Counted from the first letter of the stretch, positions 45,003 through 54,212 are shown. The stretch: 64,000 nt of DNA from Halobacillus sp. A1 (GCF_024189295.1 NZ_JAIZEN010000008.1:109152-173151); one strand, 5' to 3'. The notes: a model not told the origin generated them from the sequence alone. Numbers and translations: made by a program.

Positions 45003-47225
45003 TTAAGATGAGCAGCTTTCGCACTCATCAAAATTACCCTGGCTGGATGTCGAGCGTGTATAATACGTCGTTTTTAATCCAGATTTCCATGCGTCTAAAT
45101 GAATGGCAAGCAGCTCTTTAGCTTTGATTGAATTCTTTACGTATATATTGAAAGAAATCGATTGATCGATATACTTTTGACGAGCAGCGTTTTGTTTAAT
45201 ACTTGCATGCTGATCGACGTCATAAGCAGATTTATAGTACCAAAAAGTAGCAGGGCTCAATTCAGGTGCAGTTACTGGTATTTTGAAATCCTTCTTCTCC
45301 TCGGAATAAAACTTTTTGAAAATCGGATCGATACTGGCTGTGCTTCCTGCAATCAAGGAAGTGCTGGAGTTCGGGGCAACCGCCATTAGGTAACCATTCC
45401 TCATTCCATTTTGACGGACTTCCTGCTTGAGTGATTCCCAGTTGTACTTATTGTCTTGGTCAAACGCCCGTTTAACAAAAAATTCTCCCGTGTCCCAGTC
45501 GGAGCCTTCAAAAAATGGGTAGCTTCCTTTCTCTTTAGCCAGCTGGCTGCTCGAGCGGATTGTGTAATATGAAATTTCCTCATATACGTCGTTAGCGTAA
45601 CTCACAGCCTCATCGGATTCCCAGGCGATTTTTTTCTTCGCAAGCAGGTGCGCCCACCCGAATGTGCCTAAACCGACCCCTCTATAAGACTGGTTGGTCA
45701 ATTGTGCCTGCAGGACGGGTATAGTATTTTGATCGATGACGTTATCAAGCATTCTTACTTGGATAGGAATTAATCTAGGGAGGACGTCCGCTGTTACTGC
45801 CCGTCCTAAATTGATACTTGATAAATTACAGACTACGAAGTCTCCTGGAGTCTTGACTGTAATGATTTTACCGTCTTGAACTTTTTGTTCCTCCTGCTTG
45901 GTCGCGCTCTGGTTTTGTGTGATTTCTGTGCACAGGTTACTGCAATAAATCATCCCCTGATGACTGTTCGGGTTCATGCGGTTGACTTCATCTCGATAAA
46001 ACATGTAAGGGGTTCCTGTCTCCAATTGTCCAACCATAATCCGTTTCATGATTTCGATCGCAGGGACCTTCACTTTAGTGAGCTGTTCATTTTGTACGCA
46101 CGCGTTATAACGTTCGCGGAAGGAGCCGCTGCCACGGGTTTCGTCATAATAATCTTCAAGTGAGTAACCCATTACCTTACGAACTTCATGAGGGTCGAAT
46201 AAGAACCAGTCTTCTCGATCTTCAACAGCTTCCATGAATAAGTCAGGAATCGAAACACCGGTAAAGAGATCGTGCGTACGCTGACGCTCATCACCATTGT
46301 TCAAGCGGCTGTCGAGAAAAGGAAAGATATCTTTATGCCAAACGTCCAAGTATACGGCAACGGCACCTTGACGCTGTCCGAGCTGATCAACGCTCACCGC
46401 CGTGTTATTGATTTGTTTCATCCATGGAAGGACGCCTGAAGAGACCCCTTTGAACCCTCTGATGTCACTACCGCGGCTGCGTATTTTACCTAAGTAGACG
46501 CCGATGCCGCCTCCGTGCTTACTTAAGTTGGCGATGTCAGTATTACTGTCATAAATGGACTGGAGGCTGTCATCTATCGTATCAATGAAGCAGGAACTCA
46601 ATTGACCGTAGCGTTTACCTGCATTAGCTAATGTCGGTGTAGCAACGGTCATATATAGCTGACTGAGTGCCCAGTAAGATTCTTTCACTAATTCCAGACG
46701 ACGGGATGGGGTTTCGTGAGCCATCAACACCATCGCTATGATCATAAAACGTTCCTGTGGAAGTTCATAAACCAGCCCCGATTTAGAGCGGGCCAAATAG
46801 CGGTCTCCGAGTGTTTTCACTCCGATATACGTAAACAGTGCGTCCCGTTCAGGAACAATCGCTTTCTCAAGCTCGTCCATTTCCTCGTGCGAATAAAGAC
46901 TGAGGAGGTTCGGGTCATAAATGTCTTCACGGACTAATATTTTCACTAAATTATGCAGTCCTTCATATGCGTTGGCAGCGCCGCGGTTGACTGCCGATTC
47001 TTCATACATCTGCTGAAGATGTATACGGCTGGCCAAATACGTCCAGTCGGGAGCCGTTTCGCTTATTTCAGCCAAACATTCGAGAATCAGTGAGTAAGCT
47101 TGTTCATTTTTATCTCCTGCTGCGTTTTTAGCTTTTTCTATGATGCGTCCCATTGATAGAGATGGGAAATCATTGGCTCGTTTCTCCAACCAGTTTTGCC
47201 AGTGTGTTGTTACTACAGTAGTCAT
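45003..47225 (-). CDS. nrdA: Class I ribonucleotide reductase, alpha (catalytic) subunit
   Basis: 740 residues. The large-subunit sequences 'VATPTLANAGKRYGQLSSCF' (first active-site Cys), 'NLCTEI', 'CNLSSINLGRAV' (second Cys), 'MAVAPNSSTSLIAGSTASIDP' and the C-terminal shuttle 'CESCSS' are all present. The N-terminus lacks a clear ATP-cone, so overall activity regulation by dATP may be missing or different. It is preceded by a cobalamin riboswitch and terminator, indicating that the cell turns off this B12-independent enzyme when B12 is available, presumably because a B12-dependent class II reductase exists elsewhere. GAGGAG is 7 bases before the ATG. Confidence 0.94.
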   Translation of the reverse strand: MTTVVTTHWQNWLEKRANDFPSLSMGRIIEKAKNAAGDKNEQAYSLILECLAEISETAPDWTYLASRIHLQQMYEESAVNRGAANAYEGLHNLVKILVREDIYDPNLLSLYSHEEMDELEKAIVPERDALFTYIGVKTLGDRYLARSKSGLVYELPQERFMIIAMVLMAHETPSRRLELVKESYWALSQLYMTVATPTLANAGKRYGQLSSCFIDTIDDSLQSIYDSNTDIANLSKHGGGIGVYLGKIRSRGSDIRGFKGVSSGVLPWMKQINNTAVSVDQLGQRQGAVAVYLDVWHKDIFPFLDSRLNNGDERQRTHDLFTGVSIPDLFMEAVEDREDWFLFDPHEVRKVMGYSLEDYYDETRGSGSFRERYNACVQNEQLTKVKVPAIEIMKRIMVGQLETGTPYMFYRDEVNRMNPNSHQGMIYCSNLCTEITQNQSATKQEEQKVQDGKIITVKTPGDFVVCNLSSINLGRAVTADVLPRLIPIQVRMLDNVIDQNTIPVLQAQLTNQSYRGVGLGTFGWAHLLAKKKIAWESDEAVSYANDVYEEISYYTIRSSSQLAKEKGSYPFFEGSDWDTGEFFVKRAFDQDNKYNWESLKQEVRQNGMRNGYLMAVAPNSSTSLIAGSTASIDPIFKKFYSEEKKDFKIPVTAPELSPATFWYYKSAYDVDQHASIKQNAARQKYIDQSISFNIYVKNSIKAKELLAIHLDAWKSGLKTTYYTRSTSSQGNFDECESCSS

Positions 47226-47264
47226 GCCATCGCTCCTCTTTTATCATAAAAATAAATAATTCAA

Positions 47265-47295
47265 TAAAAAAATCCGCTCATGGGAGTGAGCGGAT
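47265..47295 (-). terminator. Terminator of the cobalamin riboswitch
   Basis: ATCCGCTCA pairs with TGAGCGGAT (47272-47280 with 47287-47295); read on the minus strand it ends in seven T's and is about 40 bp before nrdA. It is the likely OFF structure of the leader. Confidence 0.9.
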
Positions 47296-47389
47296 GAAAC
47301 CATGCAATGAAGCGGGTTCAATAAGATAACCGCCTTCATTCCATCGCCTCATCTTCTCAGTCCCCGAAGAAGTTGAAACTTTTGCGAAG

Positions 47390-47555
47390 GAAGACAGGTC
47401 TCCTGACTCACACCCGATTCTACTCCGGACCTTCCCATGCTGGATTCTGCACAGTGGATCATTCCGTTTCGCGAGTGCTTACAGTTGCGGGGGCAGTTCT
47501 GGATTTCAACCAGATTCCCTTTTAAGCCTTGTGGCATCTTCTGTTCGCGGATACT
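47390..47555 (-). ncRNA. Cobalamin (B12) riboswitch upstream of nrdAB
   Basis: On the minus strand the conserved blocks occur in order: 'GATGCCACAAGGC' near 47540, 'GGGAATCTGG', 'GAAATCCAGA', 'GCCCCCGCAACTGTAA' (47494-47479) and the B12 box 'GTCAGGAGACCTG' (47407-47395). The aptamer is followed by a terminator at 47265-47295. By the established family, binding of adenosyl- or methylcobalamin lowers expression of the downstream genes. Confidence 0.96.
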
Positions 47556-47812
47556 ATATATGGTGTTTTCATTGTGATTGATTAGCTTATATTGTGTTAT
47601 TAAGCATAACTGAGAATGTTCTAATGTGCAAATCTTTTTGAACAGCCGGACAAGTTTTTCGAGGTGACAATCTTAGAATTTGATAAACCTTTTATATTCT
47701 AACGAAAATATGACCAATGTAAAAGGGGTAGGTGCAAAGATCGAAATCGTTTCACGCAAAAGGTCCCGGTACCTGTTATTATAAAAGTATGTAAACCGCA
47801 GGAGGGATTGGA

Positions 47813-48493
47813 ATGACATTTAACTGGCACAAGGAAGCGGAAAAGCAATGGGACGAGCGTGCGGGCTTTTGGAATGCGAATAGTGAGAACATGTGGGATA
47901 CCGGGAGCAGGAAAACAATCATTCCCTTTTTTAAAAAACATATAAAACAAGGAAGTACGGTCGCTGACCTCGGATGCGGCGATGGCTACGGTTCCTTTAA
48001 ATTAGAAAAAGAAGGCTACCATGTCACCGGCCTGGATATTTCTGAAGATATGATCCGCCGGGCAAAGTCGAGACTTGAACATGAAAGGCTTCAATTCGTC
48101 CAGGGGGACTTAGTCCATCTCCCTTTTGAAGAGGAACGCTTTGATGCCATTATGGCAATCAACTGTTTAGAGTGGGTAGAGGTGCCTTACGAAGGGCTTC
48201 AAGAGATGAAGAGGATCCTTAAGCCGGGCGGCAAACTTTGTATTGGTGTGTTGGGACCTACGGCAAAACCGAGGGTGAACAGCTACCGGCGCGTCTATGG
48301 AGATGAGGTAATATGTAATACGATGATGCCGTGGGAATTGGAAGAAATGGCACTGGAAACAGGGTGGCATCTTGAAGGAGGCTACGGGGTTTTCAAGCGT
48401 GAGGTGGAAGGAAAGGATGTCTCTTTTCTCCCTAAAGATTTGCAGCAGGCCTTAACGTTCATGTGGGTATTCATTTTTGAGAAGGATAAGTGA
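47813..48493 (+). CDS. Class I SAM-dependent methyltransferase
   Basis: 226 residues. Motif I is 'VADLGCGDGYGS' (about residues 49-60), followed by 'VTGLDISEDMI', 'QFVQGDLVHLPFEEERFDAIM' and 'MKRILKPGGKLCIGVLG', the standard Rossmann-fold methyltransferase set (Methyltransf_11/25). The N-terminal 'WDERAGFWNANSENMWDTG' resembles the YodH-type branch. The acceptor substrate is unknown. AGGAGGGATTGG precedes the ATG. It stands alone, divergent from the nrd leader. Confidence 0.87.
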   Translation: MTFNWHKEAEKQWDERAGFWNANSENMWDTGSRKTIIPFFKKHIKQGSTVADLGCGDGYGSFKLEKEGYHVTGLDISEDMIRRAKSRLEHERLQFVQGDLVHLPFEEERFDAIMAINCLEWVEVPYEGLQEMKRILKPGGKLCIGVLGPTAKPRVNSYRRVYGDEVICNTMMPWELEEMALETGWHLEGGYGVFKREVEGKDVSFLPKDLQQALTFMWVFIFEKDK

Positions 48494-48855
48494 CTAGGAG
48501 TAATAAAAACATACCTAAGTTAAAAAAACGATGCCCTTGATTTTTAATCATTGCGGATATAGGAGTTATATGGATTACTCGGGAGAAGGGGCGTTTGGAA
48601 ACGACTCGATTTTAAAGACTAAAAGGTTTGAGAAGCAAAAAAGGGAATTGGTGAAGAATGTAGAATATTATCTTTATATATAACTAGGTGAATCAAGTGG
48701 ACACAAACACTGTTTTTCCTTGTAACCGGTTTTGCTCTCAAGCCTCAGTTTATGAGTGAGGAAGATTCATGTATGCGTAGTTATTAATCGAGGAATATTT
48801 TAAATGTTGCACGAAAATAGTGATACCTGACGGAGTGAAATATGGTGGAGTAATT
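48494..48855. other. Intergenic stretch with one doubtful small frame
   Basis: No promoter, terminator or repeat of the local family is seen. The only candidate gene is a 37-codon frame listed separately (48570-48683). Confidence 0.5.
48570..48683 (+). CDS. Possible 37-residue small protein
   Basis: Starts MDYSGEGAFGNDSILKTKRF and is rich in Lys, Glu and Tyr at the end. AGGAG lies 5 bases before the ATG. There is no terminator or recognisable family, so it may be a chance frame. Confidence 0.25.
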   Translation: MDYSGEGAFGNDSILKTKRFEKQKRELVKNVEYYLYI

Positions 48856-49419
48856 ATGACTTTGAGGCATCGATTTGCGATCCTAGCGAGGAGGTTAATC
48901 AGGATTAGAAAAGTAGAAGTCAGACCTTTTGATAGGCGATGGGAAAGTAAGTTCAGACAAGAAGCGTCAGCTATAGAAGGAATTTTCGGGAGACACTTAG
49001 TTGACATTCACCATATAGGCAGCACGGCAATAGAAGGTATGAAAGCCAAGCCGATCATCGATATCATGCCCGTATTGGATAATATCAATCGAGCAGACGA
49101 TTATACCCCGGACATGGTAGCCTCAGGTTATGAAGGGTTGGGGGAAAACGGTATACAAGGCCGTCGTTTTTACCAAAAAGGGGGAGACGAACGCTCCCGT
49201 CATGTTCATATATTTGAAGCGGGTCACCCTGAAATTGAAAGGCATTTAGTATTCAGGGATTACTTGAGGAGCCATCCTCAAGATGCTGCAGCTTATGGTG
49301 AATTGAAAGAGCGTTTGGCTCACGATTTTCCTCATGATATAGAGAGGTATATTCAAGGCAAGAAGAGCCTTGTCGGTCAAATCGAAGTTCGTGCGTTCGA
49401 GTGGTTTCGAAAGTTGTGA
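48856..49419 (+). CDS. GrpB family protein
   Basis: 187 residues from the ATG at 48856, with GGTGGAG about 5 bases upstream. The GrpB/Dephospho-CoA-kinase-associated family pattern is clear: 'VEVRPFDRRWESKFRQEA', 'IHHIGSTAIEGMKAKPIIDIM' and 'RHVHIFEAGHPEIERHLVFRDYLRSHP'. The fold is related to nucleotidyltransferases ('GSTA' and 'KPIIDI' resemble the G-S and D-x-D elements); activity is unknown. The N-terminal ~20 residues are unusually basic. Confidence 0.88.
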   Translation: MTLRHRFAILARRLIRIRKVEVRPFDRRWESKFRQEASAIEGIFGRHLVDIHHIGSTAIEGMKAKPIIDIMPVLDNINRADDYTPDMVASGYEGLGENGIQGRRFYQKGGDERSRHVHIFEAGHPEIERHLVFRDYLRSHPQDAAAYGELKERLAHDFPHDIERYIQGKKSLVGQIEVRAFEWFRKL

Positions 49420-49545
49420 TTTCGAATAGGCCAGCGATGAGAGTGGGAGTATCCTGCAATAATTCCTTTTAGAAAAGCTGAAAGAAAATGAAATCTTTGA
49501 AGTTTAGATAATCGAGTGCAGAATATTTAGGGGAGCGAAGCGCAA

Positions 49546-50067
49546 ATGTTTTCTCAAGAGGTTAAGCAGCGTATTCAAAGAGTTTTAAATCAAGAAAATG
49601 AACAGGTATCCGATGATTACATAGGCAGGTTGACGAAGGTGGAAGTCATGGATCTTTACCTTCAAGATTATGGACAGTGCATTTCCCCGAAAGAAATCAG
49701 GAGGGTCATTCTTGATATTTTCGGAGTGAATTTAGAAGGAATATCAGCGCTCGAGAAGCTGAGGATTTCACTTTTTTCAAAAGGACAGTGGATTGCTCAG
49801 AATAAGAAAGACTTATTCATCGTATATACTGGTGCAAATGACAAAGACGTAAAGATCTCTCCTACCGCTTATTTCACAAAAGAGACGGGACTAATTCAAG
49901 TCCCTAACGCTTTGAACCAAAGGCTGAAAGCATTAGGGTATCATCAATTGGAAGATGGGTCTTGGTTCTATGCAGAGCCTCATGGTGGAAGTGTTTCTTT
50001 AGCCTTTAAAGATCAAACGATCGCAGCGATTGGTGAAGTTGTGATGACGACATTTAAAGAAATATAA
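49546..50067 (+). CDS. Uncharacterised 173-residue protein
   Basis: A soluble protein with a helical N-terminal half ('EVMDLYLQDYGQCISPKEIRRVILDIFGVNLEGI') and a beta-rich C-terminal half ('GQWIAQNKKDLFIVYTGANDKDVKISPTAYF', 'EDGSWFYAEPHGGSVSLAF'). No signal peptide. AGGGGAGCG precedes the ATG. The mRNA ends at a terminator shared with the convergent lipase gene. I do not recognise a family; the clean gene structure makes it a real orphan-type gene. Confidence 0.7.
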   Translation: MFSQEVKQRIQRVLNQENEQVSDDYIGRLTKVEVMDLYLQDYGQCISPKEIRRVILDIFGVNLEGISALEKLRISLFSKGQWIAQNKKDLFIVYTGANDKDVKISPTAYFTKETGLIQVPNALNQRLKALGYHQLEDGSWFYAEPHGGSVSLAFKDQTIAAIGEVVMTTFKEI

Positions 50068-50069
50068 CG

Positions 50070-50103
50070 AAAACCTCGCAATCCACATGGCTTGCGAGGT
50101 TTT
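50070..50103. terminator. Bidirectional terminator between the 173-aa gene and the DUF915 gene
   Basis: A 12-bp perfect stem (50070-50081 with 50092-50103) with A's and T's at the outer ends and a 10-base loop, between two convergent genes. Confidence 0.9.
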
Positions 50104-50110
50104 GAACATT

Positions 50111-50965
50111 TTAGTGAATGTTCCATAAAAATTCAGCAACAGATTGATCAACACCTGTATGTTCATGAAGGCCGGAATGAGTAGCTCCTTTATCACGGAA
50201 AGTTTCTTTTTTGTAATGACTATTAGGTACAATACCTTTGATTCCATGAGCGCTCTGTGCCGTGACGAGACCATCCCATTGCTCGGAGCTTTTATCTTCC
50301 TCGTTAATGACTCCAGCGATCGAAAAGGTTTGAATATCTTCGTCAAAGTTATCTTTACTGTTAAGCATGGTAAGGAGTGCGTTGGATTCCACTTGGAGAT
50401 CCACTGTGGCTTCTCCTGTATTCAAGGCAAAATAATCTTCCTGACCGATCCCTAAAAATGGGCTTCCGATCGTAACAAGCTTCTTTACATCAGGATAATT
50501 TCCTTCCTGGTTATTCAGCAGGAAATTAGCAGATGCCAAACCTCCCATGGAGTGGCCCACAAGGTTTACCTGATCGACAGAAAAATGTTCCTTTAAATCA
50601 GTCAGAATCTTCTGCATCCAGTTCGTCTGCTGAGCAATACTGGCTCTGTTATTTTCGAATATCACCTGGATAAAAGGGTTTGTTTCTGAAGGGATTCCTC
50701 CATGAATTTTTACGTCACCTGAAGCAGTAACGTAGACGAGCATACGTTTTTTACCCCAATTGTTGTTCTCAAACCGGTCCAGCATCGTATTAAATGAGCC
50801 GTGACCTCCCTTAAATCCGTGCACAAATACCGTGGGTGTCGTGTCCATCGGTTTTTCTGAACGAGTAGGTGTGGAATTGGAAAAAAAGATGGAACCGCCC
50901 AGCAAGAAAGATAAAACGGTTAGAAGTATGAACTTGTATTTATGGTTCATAATTTTGTAAAGCAT
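50111..50965 (-). CDS. DUF915 family alpha/beta hydrolase (secreted lipase-like)
   Basis: 284 residues. An N-terminal signal-anchor 'FILLTVLSFLLGGSIFFS' is followed by 'TPTVFVHGFKGGHGSFNTML' (oxyanion loop), nucleophile 'GHSMGG' near residue 140, and a final 'HSGLHEH' that supplies the catalytic His. DUF915 proteins are lipase/esterase-like hydrolases secreted or anchored at the cell surface; a few relatives act on cell-envelope lipids or poly-esters. GGGAGGACC precedes the ATG. It is monocistronic. Confidence 0.87.
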   Translation of the reverse strand: MLYKIMNHKYKFILLTVLSFLLGGSIFFSNSTPTRSEKPMDTTPTVFVHGFKGGHGSFNTMLDRFENNNWGKKRMLVYVTASGDVKIHGGIPSETNPFIQVIFENNRASIAQQTNWMQKILTDLKEHFSVDQVNLVGHSMGGLASANFLLNNQEGNYPDVKKLVTIGSPFLGIGQEDYFALNTGEATVDLQVESNALLTMLNSKDNFDEDIQTFSIAGVINEEDKSSEQWDGLVTAQSAHGIKGIVPNSHYKKETFRDKGATHSGLHEHTGVDQSVAEFLWNIH

Positions 50966-51321
50966 GGTGGTCCTCCCAATATCATCTTCCTCAAGTTTAA
51001 TACAAATTTCTACTTTAATAAACCTTATATTTCATTATTGTTACAAATGTTACAAAAACATGTGCTGTATCTTCTTGATTATTTGTTCTTTTCCCCATGA
51101 TCATACACTTTCCAATATCAGCGATTATAAAACGTAAAGAAGCGCTCACCAGGAAAGTAAGCGCTTGTTAAATAAGTTTGCTAATAAAGCTTTATGTGAT
51201 AGAGATGTCCTTTGGCCAAGATGAAAAAAATTTCTACTCCTAATAAGTTGTCCGTATTTTATGAATGAAGAGCTATCGCATCTTCATATGTATAAAAGAG
51301 TATGGAAAAGGAGTGATAAAA
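50966..51321. other. Intergenic stretch with tandem 9-mer and small palindrome
   Basis: Upstream of the DUF915 gene two direct repeats TGTTACAAA stand head to tail (51039-51056). Further right AAGCGCT and AGCGCTT (51140-51146 with 51160-51166) can pair with a 13-base loop; lacking a clear T-run it is not a good terminator. Nothing else is seen. Confidence 0.5.
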
Positions 51322-51540
51322 GTGAATAACCCCATGTTTTTAAGTCTGTACGATCCCTATGTTGTTCAAACATTGCAATCCGTAAGCGGTTCTTCCGTTA
51401 CTGTTCAGACGACTCACGGATCAGTGAGAGGTAAATTAACGAACGTGATGCCTGACCATATTGTTGTGGAAAATAGCGGTACGCCTTTTTTCATTCGTAT
51501 CCAGCAGATCATCTGGGTCTTTCCGACAAATGAAGCGTAA
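51322..51540 (+). CDS. DUF2642 (YuzF-like) protein
   Basis: 72 residues from a GTG with AAGGAGTG 8 bases upstream; a longer frame with an ATG further left has no ribosome site. The sequence 'LYDPYVVQTLQSVSGSSVTVQTTHGSVRGKLTNVMPDHIVVE' is the compact beta-barrel of DUF2642, an Sm-like fold found in spore-coat-associated YuzF-type proteins. It is 12 bp before a manganese catalase gene, so both are likely in one operon, and a spore or stationary-phase setting fits both. Function is unknown. Confidence 0.82.
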   Translation: MNNPMFLSLYDPYVVQTLQSVSGSSVTVQTTHGSVRGKLTNVMPDHIVVENSGTPFFIRIQQIIWVFPTNEA

Positions 51541-51552
51541 AGGAGTGAATGT

Positions 51553-52443
51553 ATGTTCCAACGTAAAAACAAGTTATTGATCGAATTGCCTGTGCCCGAA
51601 TATGGAGATAAAAACGCTGCAGCAGCTGTTCAGGAACTTCTTGGGGGGAAGTTCGGAGAAATGTCGACATTAAACAATTACATGTACCAGTCCTTTAATT
51701 TTCGCGGGAAGCGGAAGTTAAAGCCCTTTTATGATTTAGTGGCGAGTATCACAGCTGAAGAACTAGGGCATGTCGAGCTTGTCGCCACGTCAATCAACTT
51801 ACTGTCCAAGAACATTACATTTTCGGGAGACCCGAATATTGCTCCATTGCAAGCTGGTAAGGACGCGCGCAATACATATCAATTTATTGCGACCGCCCAG
51901 ACCGCTCTTGCAGGTGATTCCATGGGCAGGGCTTGGACCGGAGATAATGTGTTCAACAGTGGAAACTTAGTCCTTGATCTCTTGCATAACTTCTTCCTGG
52001 AGCTTGGAGCGAGGACGCATAAAATGAGAGTATACGAAATGACGGACCACCCGACGGCAAGAGAAATGATCGGCTATTTGCTGGTTCGTGGAGGGGTGCA
52101 TGTGCTTGCTTACGCTAAAGCGATTGAAATCATTACAGGCGTTGATGTGAAAAAGATGCTCCCTGTCCCGGATCTCAGCAACTCTAAATTCGATTACGCG
52201 CGTAAATATGAGGAACAGGGATTGAATAATGTACTCTATACGTGGAGCGACAACGATTATCAGGACATCAGGAAAATCTGGAAGGGAGAGAACCCCGAAA
52301 CAGGTCAGCGGCTTCACGTTATAGATGGCAGTCCTAAAGGAGCCCCTATGCCTGACTTGGATGATCTGCCGGAAGAATTCGCGCCAGGAATTGACCCCGA
52401 TGATTTTCAGAAAATCGCTAAAAAGTTGATGGAAAATTTATAA
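51553..52443 (+). CDS. Manganese catalase (YdbD-like)
   Basis: 296 residues, normal for the family. The five dinuclear-Mn ligands can be placed: Glu36, Glu70, His73, Glu150 and His183, in contexts 'GKFGEMST', 'TAEELGHVEL', 'NFFLELGART' and 'RGGVHVLAYA'. It breaks down hydrogen peroxide without haem. B. subtilis YdbD and spore-coat Mn-catalases such as CotJC are relatives. AAAGGAGTG precedes the ATG. It lies in an operon with the DUF2642 gene and 78 bp before a general-stress-type PNPOx gene. Confidence 0.93.
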   Translation: MFQRKNKLLIELPVPEYGDKNAAAAVQELLGGKFGEMSTLNNYMYQSFNFRGKRKLKPFYDLVASITAEELGHVELVATSINLLSKNITFSGDPNIAPLQAGKDARNTYQFIATAQTALAGDSMGRAWTGDNVFNSGNLVLDLLHNFFLELGARTHKMRVYEMTDHPTAREMIGYLLVRGGVHVLAYAKAIEIITGVDVKKMLPVPDLSNSKFDYARKYEEQGLNNVLYTWSDNDYQDIRKIWKGENPETGQRLHVIDGSPKGAPMPDLDDLPEEFAPGIDPDDFQKIAKKLMENL

Positions 52444-52521
52444 ACGCACATAAAGATGTTTATATTTACCTTTCAGCAGGAAAACTAAGAGTAAGTTTTT
52501 CATACTGAAAGGAGAATTCCA

Positions 52522-52947
52522 TTGAATCAAGAAGAATTGAAGAAGAAAATTTATAATATTATGGATCAACATAAAATCGGCACGCTGGCTACTGTAAAAA
52601 AAGGTAAACCTCATTCCCGGTACATGACATTTTCCAATGATGATGAATTTACCTTCTACACCCCGACGAATAAGGATACTCATAAAGCAGACGAAATCGA
52701 GGAAAATCCTAACGTTCATATTCTGATCGGTTATGAGGGTGAAGGATTAGGGGATTCTTATTTGGAAGTGGAAGGTCAAGCCAAAATCCGTGATGACCAG
52801 AAAATGAAAGACTGGCTTTGGAGCGAACCAATGGAGCGCTGGTTCACAGGTAAAGGCGACCCGGATTATATCGTTCTGGAAATTTATCCTGAAAGCATCC
52901 GTTTAATGAATGCAGAAGGTGACACTCCGGCAACGCTTGATTTATAA
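52522..52947 (+). CDS. Pyridoxamine-5'-phosphate-oxidase-like general stress protein (YdaG/GSP26-like)
   Basis: 141 residues from a TTG with AAAGGAGAA upstream. The split-barrel flavin fold is recognisable: 'IGTLATVKKGKPHSRYMTF' then 'FYTPTNKDTHKADEIEENPNVHILIGY' and the 'PESIRLMNAEGDTPATLDL' end that matches general stress protein 26. These proteins bind FMN or F420-like flavins and are induced by salt, heat or ethanol; enzymatic role is unclear. The gene follows the catalase and has its own terminator. Confidence 0.86.
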   Translation: MNQEELKKKIYNIMDQHKIGTLATVKKGKPHSRYMTFSNDDEFTFYTPTNKDTHKADEIEENPNVHILIGYEGEGLGDSYLEVEGQAKIRDDQKMKDWLWSEPMERWFTGKGDPDYIVLEIYPESIRLMNAEGDTPATLDL

Positions 52948-52986
52948 GAGGGCTGACGGATTCCGTTTCCTATAGAACACGTAATG

Positions 52987-53028
52987 AAAATGCCTAACAA
53001 ATTGTTTATCAATTTGTTAGGCATTTTT
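52987..53028 (+). terminator. Terminator of the catalase/GSP26 region
   Basis: An 18-bp perfect stem (52987-53004 with 53010-53027), a 5-base loop and T's in the right arm, about 40 bp after the stop. Confidence 0.93.
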
Positions 53029-53069
53029 TACTGTTATAAAGGTTTATATCCGTTTTTCGAGCAGGAATT

Positions 53070-53240
53070 TGCTGAGAGGATACGGGCGGCGGGGAATGAC
53101 TCGCTTTCCGTGGGAGCGCGGTGAGCTTCCTCGGACGTCCCGTCCTGCGGGATCTCACCAAGCACTCTCTTCCCACAGGAGTCTCCCCATTCCCCGCCGC
53201 TCCTCACTATATATGCGCTACTCGAAATCCACTTAATAAG
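53070..53240. repeat. Palindromic intergenic repeat, copy F
   Basis: The inner arms (53086-53098 and 53188-53200) are 13-bp perfect inverted complements. The core is practically identical to copy C at 33.6 kb over about 110 bases, suggesting recent spread or conversion. A short flank 'GCGCTACTCGAAATCC' follows. Confidence 0.92.
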
Positions 53241-53384
53241 AAAATTCTTAATTTAAGAGGGAGAATCACACCCTGGAGCAACGGTTAAAATGTACTCCCA
53301 CAAATTTAATTTAGTTTACGTCTCTTCCTATGCAAGGTGGATAAGAAAATGGAGATATTTCAATCCATGCTCTCTCAACACATA

Positions 53385-53870
53385 ACGACAGAGGAGACTT
53401 TGTTTACTTCTGTGCGATAAGGAAACATCAATCCCACCGTTCTTCGTGTTCTCCTTTTTCATCGCTAACTCAGTCCAGTCCATACGCCGCTGACCAAAGC
53501 GCTTCTGCTTTTAATAAAGAGCCTCCAGCTTTCCAACTCCCCCATTCGATAGAGGTGAAAAACGAACTCTTTTATCAAGAAAGAGGTCCTCTATATGGCT
53601 GTCGGGTGATAAGATGGCGCTTTACATCTTTAACATAGGACACTTGTTATGAAAATTAGCAAATATTTGCTTTTTCTTGAAGCGGTTTCTAGATACTTAT
53701 TAGGCAGAGGGGCGGAGGGAAACGGTGAGACTCCTGGGGGAGGAGCGGGACAGGTGAGACCCCGGAGAGCGAAGCTCGAGGAGGCTCAGCGCCCGCCCCC
53801 CGGAAAGCGATCCGTTTCCCGGAGCCCCTAAATTCTCATTATGTCTCGAAATTGAGAATTTACAATACTG
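53385..53870. repeat. Composite palindromic repeat, copy 2 (partial)
   Basis: Lacks the left palindrome half but contains the shared module ('GCGATAAGGAAACATC', 'CAGTCCATACGCCGCTGA', 'CAAAGCGCTTCTGC'). The second palindrome follows, with arms 53709-53725 and 53812-53828 pairing at 14 of 17 positions. It ends with the module 'ATGTCTCGAAATTGAG'. With copy F it fills most of the 953-bp gap before the zinc-efflux operon. Confidence 0.75.
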
Positions 53871-53900
53871 ATATGCAAATTGGATCCAGGTTCAGACTTC

Positions 53901-54212
53901 TTAATGGTGAAGGGCGTGCTGGATCATTTGCTGAAGCACATTGATGACGTGCTCATCATCGTGAGAGTAATACATTGTCGTGCCTTCTCTCCGATATTTG
54001 ACGAGCCGTAGGTTTTTTAAAAAGCGCAGCTGATGCGATACAGTCGACTGCCTCATTTTCAGGTTCTCGGCAATGTCATTGACGCTGTATTCTTTTTCAA
54101 AAAGAAGATTTAATATCCTGACACGCGTAGGATCGGATAAAGCTTTAAAGGTTTGGGTGACGACAAATAACGTTTCTTCGTCCAAGTCTTTTGAATAAAG
54201 TGGATCATCCAT
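53901..54212 (-). CDS. ArsR/SmtB family metal-sensing repressor (CzrA-like)
   Basis: 103 residues from the ATG at 54212, which has AAGGAGG about 8 bases upstream; the frame extends further left but without a site. The winged-helix core '[43 protein letters not shown]' is followed by '[26 protein letters not shown]'. There Asp, His and a C-terminal His pair form the alpha-5 zinc site of CzrA-type sensors. Zinc binding releases DNA and derepresses the efflux gene. It overlaps the CDF gene by 8 bases, so the repressor is encoded in the operon it controls. Confidence 0.9.
   Translation of the reverse strand: MDDPLYSKDLDEETLFVVTQTFKALSDPTRVRILNLLFEKEYSVNDIAENLKMRQSTVSHQLRFLKNLRLVKYRREGTTMYYSHDDEHVINVLQQMIQHALHH

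Noticed and set aside
51139..51167. AAGCGCT...AGCGCTT hairpin as a terminator
   Set aside because: Short stem, large loop and no T-run; recorded only as a palindrome in an intergenic entry.
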